The notes: generated by a model from the letters alone, not told the origin. Shown: positions 15,992 through 25,215, numbered from the stretch's first letter. The stretch: 43,708 nt of DNA from an uncultured Oscillospiraceae bacterium (GCA_900542145.1 UQMF01000018.1:1-43708), one strand, 5' to 3'. Translations and numbers: made by a program.

Positions 15992-17541
15992 TATACGCTA
16001 TTTACCTCCGGAAATCCCGGGCGGACCTGGAAGCGGAGGCTATGGGTCAGGGCGAAACCCTGGCAAGGCACCGGGCGGCGCTCAGGGAATACGCGCAAAG
16101 CCACGGAATGGAGATAGGCGCGGTATATGAGGAGATCGTATCCGGAGAGAGCATTGACGCGCGCCCGAAAATGAAGCAGCTCCTCCGGGAGGTGGAGCAG
16201 GGGCGCTGGGCCGGAGTACTCTGCATGGATATAGACCGCCTGGCGAGGGGCGACAGCGCGGACCAGGCGAGGGTATCGAATACGTTCCGTATCTCCGGGA
16301 CGCTGATAATCACGCCGTCAAAGGTGTACGACCAGAGCCGTGAAAGCGATGAGGAATACGTTGATTTCGAGCTGTTCATGGCTCGCCGGGAATACAAGGC
16401 GATTTCCCGGCGGATAATGCGAGGGCGTATTGCTTCCGTAAAGGAGGGGCATTTCATCGGGAGTACTCCACCCTATGGCTACGATAAAGTCAAAGTCGAG
16501 AGGGGACGGGGATTTACCCTGTCGCCAAATTCCGAAAGCGATACGGTGAAGCAGATATACTCCATGTGTATCAGCGGAATGGGCTGCAACGCCATCGCAA
16601 GACGGCTCGATATGATGGGGATTGAGCCGCGAAAGGGAAAATCATGGAGCGGCGCTTCGGTTCAGGATATACTGAGAAATCCGGTCTACTGTGGCAGGAT
16701 ACGCTGGCAGTACCGGAAGGAGGAAAAGAGCGTGACAGACGGTATCGTCACGACCCATCGGCGGGATAATCCCGAATGCATAATCGCGCAGGGTCTGCAC
16801 CCGGCGCTGATAAGCGAGGAGGAATTCGACCGGGCGCAGCAATATCTGGACAGCCGCAGAATACCGCACGCAAGGGAAAATACGCAGTTGCGGAACCCCT
16901 TATCCGGGCTGGTGTACTGCGGTATGTGCGGAAGCATGATGACAAGGCTCGGGACGGGCAGCAGGAATCACAGCGACACGCTCCGCTGCCCGAATCGGAA
17001 TTGCGGCAATGTGTCCGCGAAACTGGAGCTTGTTGAAAGTGCTCTCGCTGAGGGAGTGGCACGGTGGCTCAACGACTGCCGCGTGAATGTCAGCCGTAAG
17101 CATGCCGCAGATACTGCGAAAGCGGAGCGGACGGCAGCCGATAAGGTACGCGCTGAACTGACTAAACTTGACAGCCATCGTGAGAGAATATATTCGCTAC
17201 TGGAACAGGGAGTGTATTCCGCCGGGGAATTCCGGGAGCGCATGGAAGCGCTCGAAAAGCGGCGAGCGCAGCTTTCGGAGAATCTGCGGCAGGCTGAGCA
17301 GGCAGTCAGCGAGGCTGAGGGCAATCGGCAGCTTTATGCGCAGATAATCCCTAGGGTAGAGCGCGTGATGGATATTTACGCGCAGTCCACACCGGAGGAG
17401 AAAAATCATCTGCTAAAGACGATAATCAGCCGGGCTGAATACATAAAAACGGAGCGCAACACCAGAGAAAATGCTGACCGGGGCAATTTCACGCTTAACG
17501 TGATTCCACTCTTTCCGGAAATAAAAACAGGAGCAGAATGA
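15988..17541 (+). CDS. Large serine recombinase
   Basis: A 517-residue site-specific recombinase. The N-terminal resolvase domain (1-150) has the nucleophile Ser10 in YLRKSRAD and the arginines of VSGESIDARPKMKQLL and MDIDRLARGD. The recombinase domain (about 165-300) includes PPYGYDK and GMGCNAIARRLDMMGI. A zinc ribbon follows (YCGMCG...RCPNRNCG, about 308-340), then a coiled coil (about 365-450) and a C-terminal tail. Such enzymes integrate and excise phages and conjugative elements and normally sit next to one end of their element. Here a headless GH18 gene begins 10 bp after the stop. No other phage or conjugation gene is in the window. Confidence 0.93.
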   Translation: MIYAIYLRKSRADLEAEAMGQGETLARHRAALREYAQSHGMEIGAVYEEIVSGESIDARPKMKQLLREVEQGRWAGVLCMDIDRLARGDSADQARVSNTFRISGTLIITPSKVYDQSRESDEEYVDFELFMARREYKAISRRIMRGRIASVKEGHFIGSTPPYGYDKVKVERGRGFTLSPNSESDTVKQIYSMCISGMGCNAIARRLDMMGIEPRKGKSWSGASVQDILRNPVYCGRIRWQYRKEEKSVTDGIVTTHRRDNPECIIAQGLHPALISEEEFDRAQQYLDSRRIPHARENTQLRNPLSGLVYCGMCGSMMTRLGTGSRNHSDTLRCPNRNCGNVSAKLELVESALAEGVARWLNDCRVNVSRKHAADTAKAERTAADKVRAELTKLDSHRERIYSLLEQGVYSAGEFRERMEALEKRRAQLSENLRQAEQAVSEAEGNRQLYAQIIPRVERVMDIYAQSTPEEKNHLLKTIISRAEYIKTERNTRENADRGNFTLNVIPLFPEIKTGAE

Positions 17542-17550
17542 CTATAATGA

Positions 17551-17988
17551 CGCCGGACGTATACATACGGCCCTCCGCTGGCGGTTTCGCCGATAAACGA
17601 GGTGCGACGGGTGCTGGATTACGCAGTCACCGAGATACTGCCGGAGAAGATACTCATGGGCATGCCGAATTACGGCTACGACTGGACTCTGCCCTTCATG
17701 CGCGGCACTCCTGCGCAGAGCATAGGACTCACCCAGGCAGTGGAGCTTGCGCTGCGCTACGGGGTGCATATACAGTATGACGAGAAGGCGCAGGCGCCAT
17801 TTTTCTATTACATGGACAACAGCGGTACGCAGCATGTGGTGTGGTTTGACGATCCGCGCAGCATTGAGGCGAAGTTAGGGCTTATCGGCGAATACGGGCT
17901 TGCCGGCGCCAGCTGGTGGACCGTCAACCGGTGTTACGTCCCGGGACTTCTTGTGCAGCAATCCATGTACGACACCGTGAAGCTGTGA
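17551..17988 (+). pseudogene. GH18 glycosyl hydrolase, C-terminal fragment
   Basis: From the in-frame stop at 17548 the frame reads the last 145 residues of a family 18 hydrolase of the LysM/SleL spore-type group: TYTYGPPLAVSPINEVRRVL, then KILMGMPNYGYDW, HIQYDEKAQAPFFYY, HVVWFDDPRSIEAKLGL and GLAGASWWTVNR. The catalytic DxxDxDxE strand and everything before it are absent. There is no ribosome site at the possible GTG start (17602). The missing 5' part is nowhere in the window, so it was lost or lies beyond the left edge. The join to the recombinase gene is at 17542-17550. Confidence 0.85.
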
Positions 17989-17997
17989 AGGCAAAAT

Positions 17998-18038
17998 CCG
18001 CCGCAGAACGCAATTCCGCGCCTGCGGCGGTTCCTTTT
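17998..18038 (+). terminator. Terminator after the GH18 fragment
   Basis: Perfect 9-bp stem CCGCCGCAG (17998-18006) and CTGCGGCGG (18022-18030), followed by TTCCTTTTG. It would have served the intact hydrolase gene. Confidence 0.8.
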
Positions 18039-18073
18039 GTCAGAGTATATTTTGGCAGATACCCGAAAAACTA

Positions 18074-18102
18074 TTGACAATTTGTCGAAGAAAGTGTATC
18101 AT
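18074..18102 (+). promoter_or_regulatory. Promoter of the NhaC-type antiporter gene
   Basis: TTGACA at 18074-18079 and TATCAT at 18097-18102 with a 17-bp spacer, about 33 bp before the start codon. Confidence 0.75.
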
Positions 18103-18134
18103 GTTAATAAAGTCTTTAAAAAGGGAGAAGTTCC

Positions 18135-19763
18135 ATGAAAAAATACATTGGAAGTATTATCACAGGATTGTTCATCGTGGCATTCCTGATCGGCTGCATT
18201 ATCCAGGCGCCGATAAGCCAGGCGGTCGGCTCGCTGTGGTCGCTGCTGCCGCCGGTGGTCGCCATCGGTCTGGCTCTCATCACCAAGGAGGTGTATTCCT
18301 CGCTGTTCATCGGAATACTCTGCGGCGGCGTTATTTTCGCGATAGCCCAGGGTTCCGGATTTGAGGGCATGTTCACGGCGGTCATTGAGAAGGGACTTAT
18401 CGCGAACCTGTCGGATTCCTACAACGTGGGAATACTCGTGTTCCTGGTGGTGCTGGGAGTTATCGTCGTTCTCATGAACAAGGCAGGCGGAAGCCGCGCC
18501 TACGGCGAATGGGCGGCGGCGCACATCAGGACGCGCAGGGGAGCGCAGCTTTCCACGTTCCTGCTGGGCGTGATGATATTCGTTGACGATTACTTCAACT
18601 GCCTGACGGTAGGCTCCGTAATGCGCCCGGTAACGGACAAGCACAACGTGTCCCGTTCCAAGCTCGCGTATCTTATCGACGCGACTGCGGCTCCGGTGTG
18701 CATTATCGCGCCGATATCCTCCTGGGCGGCGGCAGTCAGCGGCACAGTTGAGGGCGCGAACGGAATCAGCCTGTTCATCAGCACTATCCCGTACAACCTG
18801 TACGCCCTGCTTACCATCGCGATGGTGATATTCATGGCGTCCTCGGATATGGATTTCGGACCCATGAAAAAGCACGAGGACAACGCCCGTAACGGCGACC
18901 TGTTCACCACGCGCAATAAGGTTTACGAGGACGACGACCAGCCTATCCGGTCAAAGGGAAAGGTCATCGACCTTATCCTTCCGGTGGTCATTCTGATAGT
19001 CCTCTGCGTTATCGGAATGATCTACACCGGCGGATTCTTCAGCGGCACGAATTTCATCGACGCATTCGCGAACTGCGACGCCGCCCTGGGACTGTCCCTC
19101 GGCTCTGTGGGTGCGCTTATCCTCATCATCGCCTACTTTATGCTGCGCGGTGTGCTGAAGTTCACTGAGTGCATGGATTCCATCGCGGCAGGATTCAAGC
19201 AGATGGTTCCTGCAATACTTATCCTGACCTTCGCGTGGACTCTCAAGACGATGACGAACAATCTCCATGCCGGGGATTTCGTATCCGGACTGGTGGAGAG
19301 CGCGACGGCGCTGCATATCCTGCTGCCGCTTATCCTGTTTGTTGTCGCGATCGGACTTGCCTTTGCCACCGGAACCTCCTGGGGAACGTTCGGTATCCTT
19401 ATCCCGATAGTTACCAGCGTGTTCAGCACTGAGCTTGCTGCCGCTGCGGAATCCGGGGAGATACCCCAGATGGTCATTGTGTGCATTTCCGCCTGCCTTG
19501 CCGGCGCGGTCTGCGGCGATCACTGTTCGCCTATTTCGGATACCACTATCATGGCGTCCACTGGAGCGCAGTGCGACCATGTGAACCATGTGTCTACGCA
19601 GCTTCCCTACGCGCTGACGGTCGCTTCTGTCTGCGCGGTGGGATATCTGATTTCCGGCTTCGTGCAGAATGTATTCGTGGTCCTGGGCGCGTCCCTGGTG
19701 CTTATGGTGGGCGTGCTGTTTGTGATAAGGGCACTCACCAACCGTAAGAAAAAGACACTATAA
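18135..19763 (+). CDS. NhaC-type Na+/H+ antiporter family protein
   Basis: A 542-residue membrane protein of the NhaC/ion-transporter superfamily, with about 12 membrane segments. Family landmarks are GVMIFVDDYFNCLTVGSVMRPVTDKHNVSRSKLAYLIDATAAPVCIIAPISSWAAA-type sequence near 150-200 (a DD pair in a membrane helix), GLAFATGTSWGTFGILIPI near 410, and AGAVCGDHCSPISDTTIMASTGA near 455, the hallmark second half. Such proteins exchange Na+ for protons or carry organic ions. A cytoplasmic, charged loop (about 240-270) separates the halves. ATG 18135 follows AAGGGAG. It is transcribed alone, from its own promoter to a strong hairpin. Confidence 0.85.
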   Translation: MKKYIGSIITGLFIVAFLIGCIIQAPISQAVGSLWSLLPPVVAIGLALITKEVYSSLFIGILCGGVIFAIAQGSGFEGMFTAVIEKGLIANLSDSYNVGILVFLVVLGVIVVLMNKAGGSRAYGEWAAAHIRTRRGAQLSTFLLGVMIFVDDYFNCLTVGSVMRPVTDKHNVSRSKLAYLIDATAAPVCIIAPISSWAAAVSGTVEGANGISLFISTIPYNLYALLTIAMVIFMASSDMDFGPMKKHEDNARNGDLFTTRNKVYEDDDQPIRSKGKVIDLILPVVILIVLCVIGMIYTGGFFSGTNFIDAFANCDAALGLSLGSVGALILIIAYFMLRGVLKFTECMDSIAAGFKQMVPAILILTFAWTLKTMTNNLHAGDFVSGLVESATALHILLPLILFVVAIGLAFATGTSWGTFGILIPIVTSVFSTELAAAAESGEIPQMVIVCISACLAGAVCGDHCSPISDTTIMASTGAQCDHVNHVSTQLPYALTVASVCAVGYLISGFVQNVFVVLGASLVLMVGVLFVIRALTNRKKKTL

Positions 19764-19777
19764 AATAGCATAGCAAA

Positions 19778-19801
19778 AGGGGCTGTAGAAATACAGCCCC
19801 T
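19778..19801. terminator. Bidirectional terminator hairpin
   Basis: Perfect 10-bp stem AGGGGCTGTA (19778-19787) and TACAGCCCCT (19792-19801), loop GAAA, between the convergent antiporter and DMT genes. T runs are short on both sides. Confidence 0.75.
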
Positions 19802-19863
19802 CTGCGTTACCGATTTTATTATCTTTCTGAATTCCGCCCGGATAGCAACGAATATCTGAGTTC

Positions 19864-20793
19864 TCAGTTCCGCTGTTTCATTCTGATCTTGTCCCAGGGC
19901 AGCTGCACAAGGATCACCGCGGAAAATACTATAGCGCAGCCTGCTATCTGCCGCGGAGTGAGCGTCTGGTCGGTTTTCAGCAGCCCGGTCGCTCCGGCAA
20001 TATAGCCGGATATCGCTGCCACGACGGATTCCATCGAGAGAATGAGCGCGGACACGGTGGGGTCTAGCCCCTTCTGCCCGACGATCTGGAGGGTGTATCC
20101 CACGCCGCTGGAGAGAACTCCGGCGTACAGTACCGGGACGATTCCGTCCATTATCTGGCTCCAGGCAGGTTCCTCGAAGATGAACGCGGCGATGGTGCTG
20201 AGCACTCCGCAGACGAAGAACTGAATGCAGGACAGTACCACGCCGTCCGTCAGCGGTGAATACTTGTCTATAACGAGAATATGCACCGAGAACACCAGCG
20301 CGCAGCCGAGGACCAGCAGGTCGCCGGTGGATATCGTGAAGCTGTCGCCGGTGAAGCACAGCAGGTACATTCCGACGACGGCGAGCACAACCGCCACCCA
20401 GACTGCGCCGGGCACCTTCTTGTGCAGGAATATCCCCAGAATCGGCGTGAGGATTATGTACAGCGTGGTGATGAATCCGCCCTTGCCCACGGTGGTCATG
20501 GACAGCCCGTACTGTTGCAGGGTGGACGCCACGGTCAGCGCCAGTCCGCAGGCGATTCCGCCGATGATGGTGGTTTTGAGGGGGAGGGGCTTCCGTTCCG
20601 CTTTCGGCGTGCGGTTCCGGAGTATGAGTATCACGGGGATAAGCACCGCGCCGCCGATAAGGCTGCGCACGCCGTTGAACGTGAGCGGTCCCATGGAATC
20701 CATGCCGGCTTTCTGCGACACGAACGCCATTCCCCATATCACCGCCGCCGTCAGAAGCAGCAGGCAGTTCCGTAATTTCTGCGTATTTGTCAT
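19864..20793 (-). CDS. DMT family (EamA) transporter
   Basis: A 309-residue protein with two EamA repeats of five helices each, the usual 10-TM drug/metabolite exporter. The first repeat begins LLLLTAAVIWGMAFVSQKAG and the second has TGDLLVLGCALVFSVHILVIDKYS and the helix GLDPTVSALILSMESVVAAISGY. C-terminus GCAIVFSAVILVQL. I take ATG 20793 with AAGG nine bases upstream; a GTG at 20823 is in frame. A TTGACA-17-TATAAT promoter lies upstream. Substrate unknown; such proteins export amino acids or metabolites. Confidence 0.88.
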   Translation of the reverse strand: MTNTQKLRNCLLLLTAAVIWGMAFVSQKAGMDSMGPLTFNGVRSLIGGAVLIPVILILRNRTPKAERKPLPLKTTIIGGIACGLALTVASTLQQYGLSMTTVGKGGFITTLYIILTPILGIFLHKKVPGAVWVAVVLAVVGMYLLCFTGDSFTISTGDLLVLGCALVFSVHILVIDKYSPLTDGVVLSCIQFFVCGVLSTIAAFIFEEPAWSQIMDGIVPVLYAGVLSSGVGYTLQIVGQKGLDPTVSALILSMESVVAAISGYIAGATGLLKTDQTLTPRQIAGCAIVFSAVILVQLPWDKIRMKQRN

Positions 20794-20843
20794 GTGTTGA
20801 ACCTTGCTTTCCTGCGGGATCACGCCGCATTTTTACAAGGTCG

Positions 20844-20872
20844 ATTATACCACATAAACGTCGTTGTGTCAA
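20844..20872 (-). promoter_or_regulatory. Promoter of the DMT transporter gene
   Basis: On the minus strand TTGACA (20872-20867) and TATAAT (20849-20844) with a 17-bp spacer, both perfect consensus. Confidence 0.85.
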
Positions 20873-20883
20873 TAATACAGCAA

Positions 20884-20913
20884 TACCCCCGTGGCCTTTC
20901 CGCCATGGGGGTA
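20884..20913 (-). terminator. Hairpin after the dockerin gene
   Basis: TACCCCC (20884-20890) pairs with GGGGGTA (20907-20913) and the stem continues inward with one mismatch. It lies 9 bp past the dockerin stop. The T tract on the minus strand is poor. Confidence 0.55.
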
Positions 20914-20921
20914 GTCGTTTT

Positions 20922-23900
20922 TCAGCCCACGATCTTTCTGAGCATTGCCGCTGCGTCAAGGGCGTCTATCCTTCCGTCGCCGTTGAGGTCAGCCATCGGG
21001 GTATTCGCCGCCGTGGAGGTGCCTGCCGAGTGCTTTATCACTGCGGCGGCGTCCAGTGCGTTGAACTCGCCGTTGTTGTCCGCGTCGCCGGGAAGGTCGG
21101 ACAGCGCGTCTATCATCACGATGTAGGTGCCCTGGATGTATGCGTTGTCGAGCAGCGCATTTCCGTCGCTGTCGATGAGCGCCGCGTCAACGAATTCCGT
21201 GCCGTTGGCGGTCACGCGGTAGATGTTCGCGATCTGCCCCGAGAACTCCTTGCGGAATGTCGTGCGGAGCGTGTAGGGAACCGTGCTTCCGGGTACGTTG
21301 AGCTTCATGCCGACAGTGCCGCGCAGTCCGCTGACGCTGACCGTGCTGTACATAATGCCCAGCTCTATGTTGCCGGAGGTGAACTCACGGTCGGCGTAAA
21401 CCACGCACGCACGGTAGGAATCCACCAGGAATTCGCCGGTGTCCTTCATCTTCTGGAGGGCGTCTGTCACCTTTTTAGGAACGCTGGTCAGTCCGTTGAG
21501 GTTCACGGTGATGGTGCTGTTCTGGGGCTGGCTGAGAATGTATTCCACCACCTGGTCCCAGTCGAAAATTCTGCCGTCGATGGAGGGATTCACGTCGGAG
21601 GGGTCGGTCGGATTTACCGGACGTCCCGGATTTACCGGCTTTCCGCCGCCACCGCCGCTGGTCTTTTTGAAGGTCACGTCGATGATCGTATCTTCCGTAA
21701 CCGTGAGGGTGTATTCGTTCTTGTCAGGCTTGATTTCCGTGCTGTTTACCTTGAAGCTGTCCAGGGTGTAGCCGTAATCCGGCTTTGCGGTGAACTTCAC
21801 CTGGGAATCTGCGTTGTATTTTCCGGTGCCGGGGGTGACGGTTCCGTGCTCGCCGCAGTTCACGGTGACATCGAACTGTGCCACCTGGAACTTCACTGCG
21901 AACTCATGCTCTTCCCTTATGCTGCTGATGGTGTATTTCCCGTCGGTGAGCGTAACTTCCTCCCCGTCGAGGAATGCCTTTGCGATGTAGCCTTCGAACG
22001 GCGTCGCTTCGATAGTGAGGGAATCGCCGTCAACATAGTAGTAGTTTCCTGCCGCCGGGGAAACGGTGCCGCCGTAGTTGGAGGTGATCTTCACCTGGTG
22101 TACGTTGCCCGTCGCGCCGAGGATGAAGTCAAACTCGATGGGTTCGCCGGCGAGGTCTGCGTCAGCGTCGGTGACGGTGAACTTGAATATTCTTGTGCTG
22201 TGGTCCTCCTCGGGGATAGTGCCGTCGAGGGTGACCTTTCCGTCGGTAAGCTGGAGCCATGTGGGGAAGTCTGCCGGCGCCGTGAAGGTGTACTTTCCGG
22301 AACCACCCTCGAAGCAGGCGTTGAGATCAACGCTGATGGTGGAATCCCTGGTCAGCAGGTCGTCGGTCTTTGCGGTCTTGACCTGGGTTATGCTGTAGGT
22401 GGAGAGGGTAGCAGGAACGCTGCTGTCCGCGATCCTGATATAGCTTGAGTAGCTGCTGCTGTCGTAGAAGCAGTTCGGATCAAGGATCGCTGCGTTGTAA
22501 GCCGCCTCGTCCGCGAAATCCGTGAGGTTCGATATTTTCTTCGCCTGGAGGGTCTTAATGGAATTAGGGTAACCGGTGGCGTTGATCAGTAAGTCACCGT
22601 TATGCACCGTAAGGTTAACGTTGTCCCTGATAACGGAACTGCTGGCACTGATACCGACTCTTAGACCGCCGTTCAGCGGGGTCCCGCAGGTGATGTCAAT
22701 GTCGGAGTTCTCGACGATAAGATTACTTGCGTATATTCCCGTGCTGGCATACATGTTGCCGCTGCTGTTGTATTCTTCATCGCCGCATGTGAATTCCAGA
22801 TCCACGTCCTTTATTGACAGTGTGCCGTCATAATACATAAATATTATTGCCGTGTTCTTGCAGCTTTCGTTGCTTGCAATGATTTTTGCATTGTCCTCGC
22901 CGAGGATCTTCATAGTGCCATCATACATATAGATCGATGTATGCTTTGATGACAGTCTGTTGGTTCCCTTTACGATAATCGTGGCATCATCGGGAACTAA
23001 TATTGCGTAGTCGTCCGTGGTCTTGAAATCAAGTCCGTCAATCACCAGGGTGTTGGCTTCATAGCCGTCCGCCGCGGAGCCGTACCATGCCCATCCGGAG
23101 CCGGAGCAGTTGTCCTCGCAGCCGGTGAAATCACCGCCGTAGTTCCACTGGACTTCCTTACCGTCATATCCGTGTGTGTGAGTGAAATTCAGACTGTAGT
23201 CTATATCACTGACCGTCATCTTGAAGGCAGCGGAGCTGTCGCCATATGCCGCGACAACGTCGTATTCGTCACCGATGTTCAAGTCCTTTTTGCTGGATAC
23301 TGTTACTGTGGCAAGTCTTCCTTCGTCCTCGTAGTCGTTCGCGGTGCGCTTTTCGACCTTGATGTCAAAGTCGCCGGATACGTCCACGCCGTCTTTGAGT
23401 ACGGTCACTGAAATATCATCAACGGAGTTCTGCCGTGTGACCACCAGGTCCACAAGGAATTCACCGGAGCCTGCCGCCGCATAGATATCGCTGTTCAGTG
23501 CGCCGTTGGTGTCCTTGTTGATCATATCGAACAGCGGTACGCCCATATATACGGAGTTTCCAATCTCGTCCCTGAGCTTCGCGTCTGTTATGTATTCAGT
23601 GCCGGAAAGTGCGTAGATGGTTCTGTCGTTGAGGTCAGAGAAGCTTATCTCGCTGTCCCGGAAGGCGGATTCAGTGGTCCTCTTTATGGGAGAATCGGAT
23701 TGTTCGGAATAAGCGCCCAGCCTTATTGCCGGCATTATACCCTCGTCCTCCGTGCATAATGCGGCACTCTCGGTGGAATATGCAGTAAGCTCCTGTATCT
23801 TCTGGATCTTGCTGTTGCGGACGTATGCTCCTCTGCCCGATCCGCTTGAAACGCCGGTAACGCTGTCAGCCCAGGTGTAATAGAGCATTACCCCGTATTG

Positions 23901-24344
23901 GCTGTATGAATCCGGGTTTCTCTGGTATCCGATAACATCTTTCATGGAAGATAATCGCTCCAGATATGCACCTGTGCTGTATCCGTCGCCTACGCCTATT
24001 ATCGTGGAGGGAGGGGTATAAAGATCAGCCCCATAAACGCCACGGGAAGACGAGCTGAATCCGATGACCGTGGTGTTATCGCCGAAGTCCATTTTGCTGA
24101 TATTGATGCCTGTATTTCCGTTTGTACCAAAGAGAGTTGCCTTGTCGTCGATAGTTGCACCGTTAGAATAGATGGATTCGCCATAGCCCGTACCTGCGCA
24201 GTACACGGAACCTTCGAAGTTACCGGTCAGATTCAGCCGGGTTTCCTCGCCGTATATGCTGAGATTTCCGTTGGGGACTGTGCTGACCGTGCTCGTGTAA
24301 ATCAGACCGGCTGCAACCAAGCCGTTTTTGGCAGTGGAATCCAT
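20922..24344 (-). CDS. Dockerin-bearing protein, part downstream of the TAG stop
   Basis: 1140 residues in the same frame as the secreted N-terminal part at 24345-25172, from which it is parted by a single TAG. It has no signal peptide and no ribosome site before its first ATG, so it is not a credible separate gene. Rough layout: beta-rich repeats (1-370), a solenoid-like part (400-640), an Ig/cadherin-like domain (about 655-745), two divergent InlB B-repeat-like units (750-890; HGTVTPGTGKYN pattern), a Gly-Pro-rich linker (893-920), an unknown domain, then a type I dockerin (1083-1140) with GDADNNGEFNALD and ADLNGDGRIDALD calcium loops. Dockerins dock proteins to scaffoldin cohesins. No catalytic module is evident; adhesion or carbohydrate binding is a guess. 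Confidence 0.8.
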   Translation of the reverse strand: MDSTAKNGLVAAGLIYTSTVSTVPNGNLSIYGEETRLNLTGNFEGSVYCAGTGYGESIYSNGATIDDKATLFGTNGNTGINISKMDFGDNTTVIGFSSSSRGVYGADLYTPPSTIIGVGDGYSTGAYLERLSSMKDVIGYQRNPDSYSQYGVMLYYTWADSVTGVSSGSGRGAYVRNSKIQKIQELTAYSTESAALCTEDEGIMPAIRLGAYSEQSDSPIKRTTESAFRDSEISFSDLNDRTIYALSGTEYITDAKLRDEIGNSVYMGVPLFDMINKDTNGALNSDIYAAAGSGEFLVDLVVTRQNSVDDISVTVLKDGVDVSGDFDIKVEKRTANDYEDEGRLATVTVSSKKDLNIGDEYDVVAAYGDSSAAFKMTVSDIDYSLNFTHTHGYDGKEVQWNYGGDFTGCEDNCSGSGWAWYGSAADGYEANTLVIDGLDFKTTDDYAILVPDDATIIVKGTNRLSSKHTSIYMYDGTMKILGEDNAKIIASNESCKNTAIIFMYYDGTLSIKDVDLEFTCGDEEYNSSGNMYASTGIYASNLIVENSDIDITCGTPLNGGLRVGISASSSVIRDNVNLTVHNGDLLINATGYPNSIKTLQAKKISNLTDFADEAAYNAAILDPNCFYDSSSYSSYIRIADSSVPATLSTYSITQVKTAKTDDLLTRDSTISVDLNACFEGGSGKYTFTAPADFPTWLQLTDGKVTLDGTIPEEDHSTRIFKFTVTDADADLAGEPIEFDFILGATGNVHQVKITSNYGGTVSPAAGNYYYVDGDSLTIEATPFEGYIAKAFLDGEEVTLTDGKYTISSIREEHEFAVKFQVAQFDVTVNCGEHGTVTPGTGKYNADSQVKFTAKPDYGYTLDSFKVNSTEIKPDKNEYTLTVTEDTIIDVTFKKTSGGGGGKPVNPGRPVNPTDPSDVNPSIDGRIFDWDQVVEYILSQPQNSTITVNLNGLTSVPKKVTDALQKMKDTGEFLVDSYRACVVYADREFTSGNIELGIMYSTVSVSGLRGTVGMKLNVPGSTVPYTLRTTFRKEFSGQIANIYRVTANGTEFVDAALIDSDGNALLDNAYIQGTYIVMIDALSDLPGDADNNGEFNALDAAAVIKHSAGTSTAANTPMADLNGDGRIDALDAAAMLRKIVG

Positions 24345-24347
24345 CTA
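24345..24347 (-). other. In-frame TAG codon splitting the dockerin gene
   Basis: Read on the minus strand: AAT ATG TAG ATG GAT, with open frame on both sides. 275 codons lie upstream and 1140 downstream in the same frame. TAG serves as a normal stop for other genes here (sigF at 40258, the YczE-like gene at 25276), so a reassigned codon is unlikely. Confidence 0.9.
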
Positions 24348-25172
24348 CATATTCAGGGCGTTGAGAATTCCGCTGATATCATTATATGAGTAGTTCGGGA
24401 ACATCGCGATAGCAGCCGGTTCAACGTAGATCATAGTGCAGTCAGGGATCGTGTTAGTGCCGTCGTTCGTGCACTTGTAGATTCCGTGCTGGACGTTCAT
24501 GAGGTGCGTTTCGCCAAGGAGCATGAATTCCGCGTAGCCGCCGTCGATGAACACGTTCGACATGATGCCTGAGTCTATTGCATATGCGTTGACGTAACCG
24601 CCGGTCTGCGTGTATATACCCGGTGCGATCTGATCCAGGGAGAACTCTAAGAAAGTGCCCGTTCCCTCGAAATAACCGCCGTTCACCGTAATGTCGTTCA
24701 TGACGGATATCGTGGCCGGCTCTGATCTGATAAATCCGCCGTTGATCTCAAGGTCCTGTACCATCATTCCGCCAACGGGCGAAGTGCTGGTGATGTCGAG
24801 GATTCCGGAGCCGTCGAAGGAAACGCTGTAGGAATAATCTGCAATGAACTTTCCGTTGGCGTCGAGTTCGATCTTGTTGTAGTTGATGAGATCCACCTTG
24901 ATATCGCAGGTCGGCTCAACTACCGGGCTGGAATCGGAAGCTGAAATCAGATCTGCTCCGAAAAGCGTCAGCGTTTCGATTCCGTCCCAGCTCCAGCCTC
25001 TGCCGTGGCGAGGCTTGCCGGCATCGAGCCTGCCTATAGATGTTTCGCTTTTCTCCTCTGCGTAGGCGGAAAGCGATGTCAGCGACTGTGCCGGCACCAG
25101 GGATACCGCCATCACTGCCGCAGTAAGCAGGCTGGTCAGCCGCTTTTTCGGGGCAGTAGTTCTGATTGCCAT
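24345..25172 (-). CDS. Secreted N-terminal part of the dockerin protein
   Basis: A 275-residue reading frame with a clear signal peptide (basic MAIRTTAPKKRLTSLL, hydrophobic core AAVMAVSLVPAQ, cleavage near AYAEE). The mature part contains repeated beta strands with GGF/GGY turns (DLEINGGFIRSEPATISV, DITVNGGYFEGTGTFLEF, NVFIDGGYAEFMLL), as in right-handed beta-helix repeats. It runs directly, in frame, into the 1140-residue dockerin part through one TAG codon. ATG 25172 follows GGAGG; a perfect-spacing promoter is upstream. Alone it would be a truncated secreted fragment without its dockerin. Confidence 0.8.
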   Translation of the reverse strand: MAIRTTAPKKRLTSLLTAAVMAVSLVPAQSLTSLSAYAEEKSETSIGRLDAGKPRHGRGWSWDGIETLTLFGADLISASDSSPVVEPTCDIKVDLINYNKIELDANGKFIADYSYSVSFDGSGILDITSTSPVGGMMVQDLEINGGFIRSEPATISVMNDITVNGGYFEGTGTFLEFSLDQIAPGIYTQTGGYVNAYAIDSGIMSNVFIDGGYAEFMLLGETHLMNVQHGIYKCTNDGTNTIPDCTMIYVEPAAIAMFPNYSYNDISGILNALNM

Positions 25173-25215
25173 AAATAAATCCTCCTGACTGATATTGCCA
25201 TAAAATTTACTGTAT

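Noticed and set aside
20787..22448. Long plus-strand open frame of 553 codons opposite the dockerin gene
   Set aside because: It is antisense to a frame with clear dockerin and InlB-like motifs and matches no family; high GC at third positions keeps the opposite strand open.
24345..24347. TAG read as a reassigned sense codon
   Set aside because: TAG ends sigF and the YczE-like gene in this same window at sensible positions, so general reassignment is unlikely.
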